DNA of 64,000 nucleotides, from the NCBI RefSeq assembly GCF_964204645.1, contig NC_134025.1, positions 31,774,001 through 31,838,000 of the forward strand, in the 5' to 3' direction. Source of the DNA: Tubulanus polymorphus. Taxonomy: Eukaryota; Nemertea; Palaeonemertea; Tubulaniformes; Tubulanidae. The position numbers were made by a program, and so were the translations under genes. The notes below the pieces were generated by a model that did not search any database, was not told the origin of the DNA, and was given only the letters and a program-made list of their open reading frames with translations. Below are positions 55,433-64,000 of the stretch, piece by piece. The number at the start of each line of letters is the position of its first letter. Position 1 is the stretch's first letter.

Positions 55433-57544
55433 GTGTATCTCATCCTGTAACTGAGAGTAAAACAGTAATTTTTAGTTCAAAAATAATTCAAAATATCAAC
55501 AGAGACTGTGAAGAATTCTGTGGAGAAATTCATTACCAGTTTTGTACTTACCTTTAAATGAGCCTGTTTAAATAGTAAATTCTATTGCATTCATTTCATT
55601 CTGAAAAGAAAAAGAAGCAATAATCAGTGACAATAGAGCAGAATGTAACATCTCAAATTATCAATCAATCAGACAGAAACAGTACAGGATTTCTGTAGAT
55701 TAAACTGCTGTACTTATTTCATACTGATTGTACAGTTACAGATACATTGTAACATTGTGTACAGATACTGAGATACAGATCACTGCATTACTTCATCCTG
55801 TGATTGAACAGTGATTTAATGTTCTTTCATCTTCATTAGATTCCCATCCGTCTAACTAAAACATCAGAACATTCATCTCACCTAACCACAGGGTTTAGGG
55901 AGGGTGGGTAGGTTTGGGGGAGGTATGGGGTGAGGGAGGGCGGGAGGTAAGGAGTGAGGGAGGGCGGGAGGGAAGGGGTGAGGGAGGGCGGGAGGGAAAG
56001 GGTCCGGGAGGGCGGGAGGGAAGGTGTGAGGGAGGGCATCCAGATTGCCACGGTACGAAACCCTGCCACACTAGACCGAGTGCGCAGCAGCTAAACGCGC
56101 AGCTTAGATGATGTCATTAATAGCCAATCAGATATTAAGTTTCATTTTAGCCCAGGTTTTACCATTTATAGTTCTTCAAGTTTTTGTGCGGCAAAGCTGC
56201 GCATGTACCTGCGCACCCGGTCTAGTGTGGCAGGGGTTCATACCGTGGCTGAGTGTAGCGAGCGATGTCATCAGGTTGGAATCCCTCCCATGGGAGGATG
56301 TTGGTGTCCGACACGTTTGGACTGCTGTGGTGATTAATATCGGTTTAGCGACAGATGAAATAAACTTACACTGTTTTCACTGTTTGATGTAATCAGTCGA
56401 TGGAATCATTTTAGAACAAATTCATCACAAAACAGCGAGGTGAAGCCCATCGTGGTCTAGATATATCAGGATGGAATGACGTTATGCTTGACAGAGCCAC
56501 CAGTCCAAGTGCACCGTTTGTAGGATGTGACTCTGAAATAATTTGATTTCCCACAATATCTGAGATGGAATATTTTTCGCCATTTAAACCAATGTTACAA
56601 ACACTTACCAAATATTGAAATACTGATTTCAGGGGTCGGGAAGGAGGGTGGCAATGTTTAGGTGAGGTTTTTGCTAAATTTCGTGTTATGGTAAAGCACG
56701 CCATTTTGATATTGCGTCATAGTGTACCTCAGATTGGGATTCCCGCCGCTAGACTGGTCATCGCCACCTGCATTCGCAGGTACAAATGGCAACCAGTCTA
56801 TTGCAGGTCTCGGCTTCTTTTCGATTATATTGGATTTTTATATTCTACGCATCAAAGAATCTATTCTAATGAAACCCACGCTTTTGGATCAAAGGCCCGT
56901 GGATTACTACTTTAGTTCACAGAAATTCCGCTATCGTTATTCATAGGGGCAGCACTGAACGGTTGATATCTGATGCAGTCTTGCTATTTTACTGTGGCAT
57001 GTGAGGAATACAGATTTTTCTTAAGTCAAATTTCATTCATCACTCAACACTAGTTTGTTAGAAATTAATAACTCTACCAACATTAGAGCTTTATATAAGG
57101 AGAGTAAATAGTATGATAGAATCTCCCTAATTCCGATCATTGGGACCAACAAAAATTCATCCGTTTTACGGCAAATCCGGATTAAAAGTCATTTTCGTGT
57201 ATATTAATGATTAAATTGACTGTAAATATTATCCGGATTAGACCAAAATTCGGATTAAGCCGATGCGGATTAAACGATTTAGTTTGACTGTATCAGCCAA
57301 TAGAATCAGTCTTGGAATACAGAAAGACGTTCACGATTGAGTTATGTACAAATACCGATATGAGAAAAGCTTAGATTCACCTCCTAAGCCATCACCCATG
57401 GAACTGGCCCCAGGGCACTAAAAAGGCAATTACCAAGAAACAAACACTGACGCGAGTGTTGGCCTGTTTGATAAACGCAGTAACCCTAGTGTTGGCCTTG
57501 TACCACACTGACCACACGTATTCACAAACTTGGTCAGCCACCAG

Positions 57545-57705
57545 AACTCGGCGGTCTAGTGGTTAGCGTGCTCGGCTGGCATGCTGGAGGGCGCAGGTTC
57601 GAGTCCTGCTAGGGTTAGGGTTACGGTCGATCTAGGTCGAGCGAGGTGTTTGTAGTACGATGATCATCTGTTTGACTCGGGTTATTTTTTGGTCAATAGA
57701 TTCTA
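57545..57705 (+). mobile_element. tRNA-derived SINE (copy 4), internal deletion
   Basis: Head as in copy 1, with only one telomere-like TAGGGTTAGGGTTA block before the body resumes at GCGAGGTGTTTGTAGTACG. Confidence 0.55.
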
Positions 57706-57916
57706 TACTAACTTATATATTTTGAACACAAATATTCGCTTTATCCTTAGAGGCCACTTTATTTAAAAGATACTTCGCTCAATACAGTAGTTTATTTCTG
57801 AATGAATGAAAGAGTTGGTGACATTATTCAATATATATATAGACCACAATATCTATTTTACGGTTGGTATGCAACAATTTCCACTCTTTTCCATAGGTGT
57901 CGCTTTGGATAAATGT

Positions 57917-58258
57917 CTATATCTCTTGACCCAATGGACCAATTACGATTAAACTTGATACACAGGTACTTTTATCAAGTCGCACTCGGGGTGGGTGAAA
58001 TCGCTCTAGGTTGAAGTTACACTGACCTAAAACGGCTCCAAACAACGTGAAATTGGTAGTTAGGCCTACTACGAGTACGGGTAGAACACAGTTTGAAATC
58101 GTATCGTTGTAGGTTATCGTAAAGAAGATGAATCCGTAGGCACCTAATACGACGATTAACAGTACAATAAATATCGATATAGACACGGTTTTAGTCGAGA
58201 CATTGATCGCCGGGTTTAAACATTCCTGGATATGACCATGTTTCACAATTAAATTCAT
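57917..58258 (-). CDS. Hypothetical membrane ORF (copy 4)
   Basis: 113 residues with one extra residue in the first hydrophobic segment (SIFIVLLIVV) and substitutions near the end (RVRLDKSTC). Confidence 0.33.
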   Translation of the reverse strand: MNLIVKHGHIQECLNPAINVSTKTVSISIFIVLLIVVLGAYGFIFFTITYNDTISNCVLPVLVVGLTTNFTLFGAVLGQCNFNLERFHPPRVRLDKSTCVSSLIVIGPLGQEI

Positions 58259-58516
58259 CTTCTAAATGAGGACGACCATCGATCAGGTGTCTAATCGCAC
58301 CATAATGGGTACGGGGTGTCCCGCATTCGAACCAAGTAATTACTGATACTGGTTCAGAGTGGTCTTGATACTGAATAGAGGTTGTACAGGGGTATCCCGA
58401 GTTTGAACCTAGTCACTACTGATACTGATTCAGAGTGGTCATGATGTACAAGGGTGTCCCGGGTTCGAACCTAGTAGTGGTCCAAGTTGTCCTGATGCTG
58501 GGTAGAGGATGTCCCG

Positions 58517-58694
58517 ACCGTACGGTGCTGCCGCTATGCTCATCGTTAGCGGGATTTCCATACACTAACTGAAGTCAACTCTGGCAATCGTCGTGCTGTC
58601 CAGTTATACTCCGTAACCCTTGCTTGCCAGAGTTGACTAACGTCAGTGTATGAAAATCCCGCTACCCTTGAGCATAGAGGCAGCACCGTACGGT
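58517..58694. mobile_element. 178-bp foldback element (copy 4)
   Basis: Same length and ends; the right arm has GCTACCCTTGAGC, a mismatch to its left arm. Confidence 0.85.
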
Positions 58695-61600
58695 AAAATG
58701 TTGATATCTTAACAAAAGTAATTACTGATAACTGATTCAGAGAGGTCCTGATGCTGAATATAGGATGTACAGGGTATCCCGGGTTCGAACCCAGTAATCA
58801 CGTTGTCCTGATGCTGAATATAGGATGTACAGGGGTATCCCGGGTTCGAACCCAGTAATCACGTTGTCCTGATGCTGAATATAGGATGTACAGGGGTGTC
58901 TATTCTAGGTTGTTTCTCGAAAAATGATAAAATAACGCACAAACGACTTACAGCAACATTATCTATATTTATTCCTCATTGTCATGTAATGCACCTGCCT
59001 TTTTAAGAATAGTAGTTGGTCAATCGAATTGAAACCCTCGCATACCAGGGTAAAAAAGAATAAATGAATCCCTCGAGTGGACACCAGGGGTCGCAGTTTC
59101 ACAAAAAACGATGCATTTTCTAACTGAATTTGTGAAGAAATTTAATCTGGATCAAATCTCACAAAAATGACAAAACAGATGAACTCTTCTTTTTTGTTAA
59201 TCTTTGATGATAATAAATCCGTATATGTGAAACCGTACCCTCGGTAGGATTTGGTTTATGATGCGGGTTTCAATCAGATTTAGATGCTGCAGTTTCGCAC
59301 ACTGAATAGCGAGTGTCCAGTTTCACAGAGAAAGGATGAATCAATTTCAACTTAGATTTAATTTTTTCTTCAAAATAAAATGTTTGAACGCATTTGGTTC
59401 GTGAAACTCTATACCCTAGGCTCAGTTTCTTCAAAAATATTCATTCATTGAGGCGGTAAAGTCGAATTGAGTTGAGTCGAATTGAGTAAAATTTTTTTGA
59501 GTAAATTATTTCTATGAAACTGAACCCGTGGGATTTACGTGTGACGCACTGAGTGTGTGTGAAACTGCTGGCGTCTGTAATCACAACTAAAACAACACAG
59601 AAAATTCATCTTTATTTCAAATAAAACAGAACAACAGTTCACACGAAATATTATAGTCACATAATAAAGAAAACCTGTCGATATTTCAACTTTATGATTT
59701 CATTGATTGAGTGACTTAAAACATGTCCATCATTATACAATATGTGTATCATACAATTGTTTTACAAAACCAAACCAATAAAACTGGGTCGTGGGGTACA
59801 AACAATTACAAACTAATGCAACCAGTTATCGCTGCTTTACAGCTACATTTAATCTTCAATTTCAATTTTCACTAAAACTTTAAAACCCACTATATAGCAA
59901 TTTAATAGAAGTAAAAGAGACAACATTTTGGAGTCTCTGTAGAGACCATCATCAAGTCTGAAGAATAACTAAAACAGGGAAAAACAAGTTAATTAGGAAA
60001 GTAAAGCGAGTGTTCAGTGCTAAGGTCGAGAGGTTTTGTTATTTTGTTCGTATAGGTTGTTCTAGTTATTTCTTCATTATACTTTTATTATTTTGATTCT
60101 GATTCTTGATAAATGAATTTTGCCTTTTTAAATTTGCATATAGCAGGGTTTAAATTATATATTCTATGCCCGAGTCAGGCTATTATTCTATTAGCAAAAA
60201 TGACACCACAGCTTTGAGAGATCAGGGGATCAGGGGATGACTCTATTGTTTTTATGGATATGTGAACCATCACAAACAGAACAACAGTAGGCTGCCCGTG
60301 CCGGTCGGCACATATGAACAATATTCATTTGGCTTTAAACTTAAAAATTGCAGATCTTAAACAAGTGGCAGCATATCAATCTCCAGGTAGATGGCTGGTC
60401 CCTGTCCCTGTCAAATGGCAAATTGGTCCCGATCCCCACTTCGTCCTAGAATAGAGAAAACTTGCGTCAGCAAATATTACATTGAAAATGTTCGATTGAA
60501 TTAACAGTCAAGTGGGAATTGTTTTCATGAAATATTTCGGTAACTAGAATTTATAATTACCTTATAATTCTAGATAATTCAACACCATTATTCAATCTTA
60601 GATCACTTTTCAAACTGTTCGATTGGACAAATTTCATGCTGCAAAAAATCATTATACTATGAAAATACTAAGTAATGTATTTATAGCAGTCTGAAATTGG
60701 GGCTAAATTCTATTAGAAAATCAATCATTTTCAAACTTGTGTTTAGCAGAATTAAGCAGCAGCAGCATCAGCCGCAGCAGCATCAGCAGCAGCCGCAGCA
60801 GCAGCAGCATCAGCCCGCACTTCTTTCCGGAGAATCACACATAAAAATTCTGTACAGAATATTAGAGCACAGTGGAGTGATGAAATACTCACCATTTCTA
60901 AACTCATATCAGATCAGTTCAGTGCCATCTAGCAGGATTTCACTTCCAACAGTCATAATGTCATGAAGTTAAGAGAACTGATGATTTTCTGAGAAAATAA
61001 ATTCTTAAAACGATAGCAGCAGCTTCAGCAACTAGAGCTTCTTTACTCTTTGAAGGTGAATATTTTCAATTTTTCCAGTTCCAATAAGTGTTGGGCGTAT
61101 TGCATTCTGGAAAGAGAAAATTATGCCAGAAAATGGTTAATGAAATAGATAGAAACTGCAACTGTTCGATTGACAGAAAACCTACCGGGTTAATGAGTAG
61201 TTTATCACAATGTGTCGAGTATATGCAGATTTCTGAGAGGTTTGATGGTAGCTTTAGACTGCATCCTCTAGTAAAACGTTGATACCTGCCAACATTGACC
61301 GATCAAAACATCATTTTCTGGACTTGATTTGAAGATCACCACAAATTACTGCAATAAATCGATATAAAACTCACCGCTTCTGACTTGTTTGATTTGTGGA
61401 GCGCAATGTTTACTGCAAGTTCAGCTTTATTTTGGACCCTAGAATACAAAAGTCGTATAATTTTGATGATTCGAACTTTGACCAGAATAGAAGTGATTGA
61501 AAATTCGCCTTCACTGATTAATGTAGCTTCTAATCAGGAAATGAGTTTATAAATGTACAGTCAAACAGAGACTAGAATCTGTAGAGATATTTAACGGTAC

Positions 61601-61881
61601 TGTATTGGTTTTGAGGATCTAAAGCGATGTCCATCTTAAACAAATGTGAAGTGAATTCCCAATGTTTACTGTTCACAGATTCTATCAAGGTTCCAGTTAT
61701 TTCAGCTCCTAAATACAAATTTTAGAAATTGTCAGTTAAGTTGTTATGAAATAAGAGCAGTTTCACAAAAAAATCAAACTAAGCCGTGATCTTTGAGTGA
61801 TTGAATGCTGGAAACATAAACAGATAGAATAATTTATATAGAACAGTTCTCTAAAAATAATGAATTTCCAAACAGGTTTTA

Positions 61882-62232
61882 CCTGCTACTGCTGTTGCTT
61901 CTGCTGGTGGCGCTGTTGCTGCATGGTGCTGGTACTGCGGGTACTGCCAGTGCTGCTGTTGCTTCTGCTGGTGGCGCTGTTGCTGCATGGTGCTGGTACT
62001 GCGGGTACTGCCAGTGCTGCTGTTGCTGCTGCTGGTGGCGCTGTTGCTGCATGGTGCTGGTACTGCAGGTACTGCCAGTGCTGCTGTTGCAGCTACTGGT
62101 GGCGCTGTTGCTGCATGGTGCTAGTACTGCTGGTACTGCCAGTGCTGCTGTTGCTGCTGCTGGTGGCGCTGTTGCTGCATGGTGCTGGTACTGCAGGTAC
62201 TGCCAGTGCTGCTGTTGCTGCTGCTGCTGCGG
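61882..62232 (-). repeat. 64-bp Gln/Ala-coding array (copy 4, about 5.5 units)
   Basis: Same unit with the MRYTPQ start kept. The frame is open across the whole array and closes at the CAG|GTAAAA donor-like end (61,879). Confidence 0.85.
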
Positions 62233-64000
62233 TGTGTATCTCATCCTGTAACTGAGAGTAAAACAGTAATTTTTAGTTCAAAAATAATTCAAAATATCAA
62301 CAGAGACTGTGAAGAATTCTGTGGAGAAATTCATTACCAGTTTTGTACTTACCTTTAAATGAGCCTGTTTAAATAGTAAATTCTATTGCATTCATTTCTT
62401 TCTGAAAAGAAAAGAAACAATAATCAGTGACAATAGAGCAGAATGTAACATCTCAAATTATCAATCAATCAGACAGAAACAGTACAGGATTTCTGTAGAT
62501 TAAACTGCTGTACTTATTTCATACTGATTGAACAGTTACAGATACATGTAACATTGTGTACAGATACAGAGTACAGATCACTGCATTACTTCATCCTGTG
62601 ATTGAACAGTGATTTAATGTTCTCTCATCTTCATTAGATTCCCATCCGTCTAACTAAAACATCAGAACATATTAACTCATCTAACCTCCCGACCTGACCC
62701 TCCCAGGCCCCATCCCTCCCACCCTCCCAGACCCCATCCCTCCCGCCCTCCCAGACCCCTTCCCTCCCGCCCTCCCGGACCCCTTAAAACCCTTCCCTCC
62801 TGCCCTCCCCGACCCCTTCCCTCCCACCCTCCCATACCCCTTCCCTTCCGGACCCCTTCCCTCCCGGACCCCTTCCCTCCCTCCCTCCCGGACCCCTCAA
62901 TGCCCTCCCACCTGGCCCTCCCTCAATGCCCTCCCACCTGGCCCACCCTCAATGCCCTCCCTCAATGCCCTCCCACCTAGCCCTCCCTCAATGCCTCCCA
63001 CCTAGCCCTCCCTCAATGCCCTCCCATCATGCCTCCTCAACTCTCTTGTCTCCTCTTCACACACCACTCATCTGTACAATAACTACAAAACGATTTGCCA
63101 TTTTTCACGATCATATCAATTTCATTTATAAACCAAAATCCTTAATCAATTGCATCATTGATGGGACTCACAGATACTTTCTCTACACATTTTGGAGGCA
63201 TTCAGATGACCTCAAATGATCATATGCCTGGGTTGGTCTTGAAAATCACATGGCTTCATTTTTACAGATGATTTCTTTATCAATTTCATCAAATTATTCC
63301 TATTATTTCTACTCCCTCTAATAAGTATTCACAATATATCTCAGTTTCACGACAAGTTGCAGCAGTCGTCTGTAAATAGATTTCATTTCATCAAATGATG
63401 CGAGTTTGAGTTGTAGAGGTTTCATCTACAAAACATCAAACCAAACCGGAGGAACCTAATGTTGTAAGGTAGGGGGAGGTTCACCCGAACCGAGGAAATA
63501 AACCCGAACCAAACCTCCACACTCACAAAATGTCGTGAGAAAGGCAAACACAAACCAAGGACAAGAATGATGGCTGAGATCAAAACAATTAATGCTATTT
63601 ATGTTGCTTCACCAATTCAACATGACGTCACTAAATGAAACCATTGTGGACTATTTCAATACTCTCTACTAGAGGTTTCATATAAGCAAGTAGTTTATGG
63701 AATCCAATTCATAAAAGTTATTAATCAATGTTTTTAAACTGCTGATGCAAAATATATACGTCATTAAATAATCTGTTTGATTGTCTTTTCAAGTTAACAC
63801 TTTAACCCAGTGGAACAAATCAAACTCCAGCCATTTTTCCTTCATTTGCCATTTTTCGTTTTTACTCTTTTCTCTGACTTGAGTCGAGGTAGGAATAGAC
63901 CCCTGCCCACTCGCTAAGCGTGCAGGACACTAAACCTTCGAATTGCTCTCGGACCCCACTCTTTATATCAGCATTTCATGCTGTTTTATTTTATTCACGT

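Larger units (their letters stand above)
50386..57001. repeat. Segmental tandem unit, copy 3 (6,616 bp, rearranged)
   Basis: Matches copies 1 and 2 from its left edge to the left inverted arm at about 55,870. It then continues into the reverse complement of the right-arm flank (55,878-56,036) and jumps to sequence corresponding to 38,016 of copy 1. About 4.8 kb is missing, including the 42-bp array and the mariner-like element. Confidence 0.92.
57002..64000. repeat. Segmental tandem unit, copy 4 (at least 6,999 bp, cut by window)
   Basis: Same order as copy 1 through the left arm, the CT-rich tract (longer here, 62,690-63,030) and the tRNA-like element at 63,885. The window ends before the 42-bp array, so total length and any further copies are unknown. 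Confidence 0.92.

Overview
This window is nuclear DNA from an invertebrate animal. It has spliced genes with GT-AG introns, about 40% GC, very abundant minisatellites and tRNA-derived repeat heads. The two genes recognised are animal genes and the repeat style suggests a lophotrochozoan, perhaps a mollusc. The species is inference; the animal origin is not.

Bases 1-4,000: a 30-bp minisatellite (1-597, cut by the window edge), then SUPT3H on the + strand. SUPT3H encodes the SPT3-type double histone-fold subunit of the SAGA co-activator. It has 11 coding exons (1,075-3,592) and a predicted 369 residues.

Bases 4,554-23,892: ARFGEF3 (BIG3) on the - strand, tail to tail with SUPT3H. I place 36 coding exons giving about 2,157 residues, close to the vertebrate length, so the gene appears complete. 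One junction (exon 28/29) does not resolve in phase. Most longer introns of both genes hold a minisatellite. In several of them the repeat unit is a copy of the adjoining exon end plus its splice site, giving ladders of authentic-looking donors or acceptors. The extreme case is a 3-kb array in ARFGEF3 intron 29, where every unit reads pyrimidine tract-CAG|GTATGTTT. This is the most unusual feature of the window.

Bases 23,893-27,586: sequence upstream of ARFGEF3 with no recognised gene, ending in a 40-base hairpin.

Bases 27,587-64,000: a head-to-tail array of four segmental-duplication units (11,406, 11,393, 6,616 and at least 6,999 bp). Each unit holds a pogo-like remnant, a tRNA-like SINE head, a short two-membrane-segment ORF (- strand), tandem B-box-like repeats around a 178-bp foldback, splice-bounded exon-like pieces (- strand), a 64-bp Gln/Ala-coding array, inverted-repeat arms, a Tc1/mariner-like element and CT-rich tracts. 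Copy 3 carries an inversion plus a deletion, copy 2 carries a private 166-bp MITE, and shared variants are mosaic among copies. No conserved protein family was recognised there. The units may be a decayed or lineage-specific gene, a non-coding locus, or a composite repeat.
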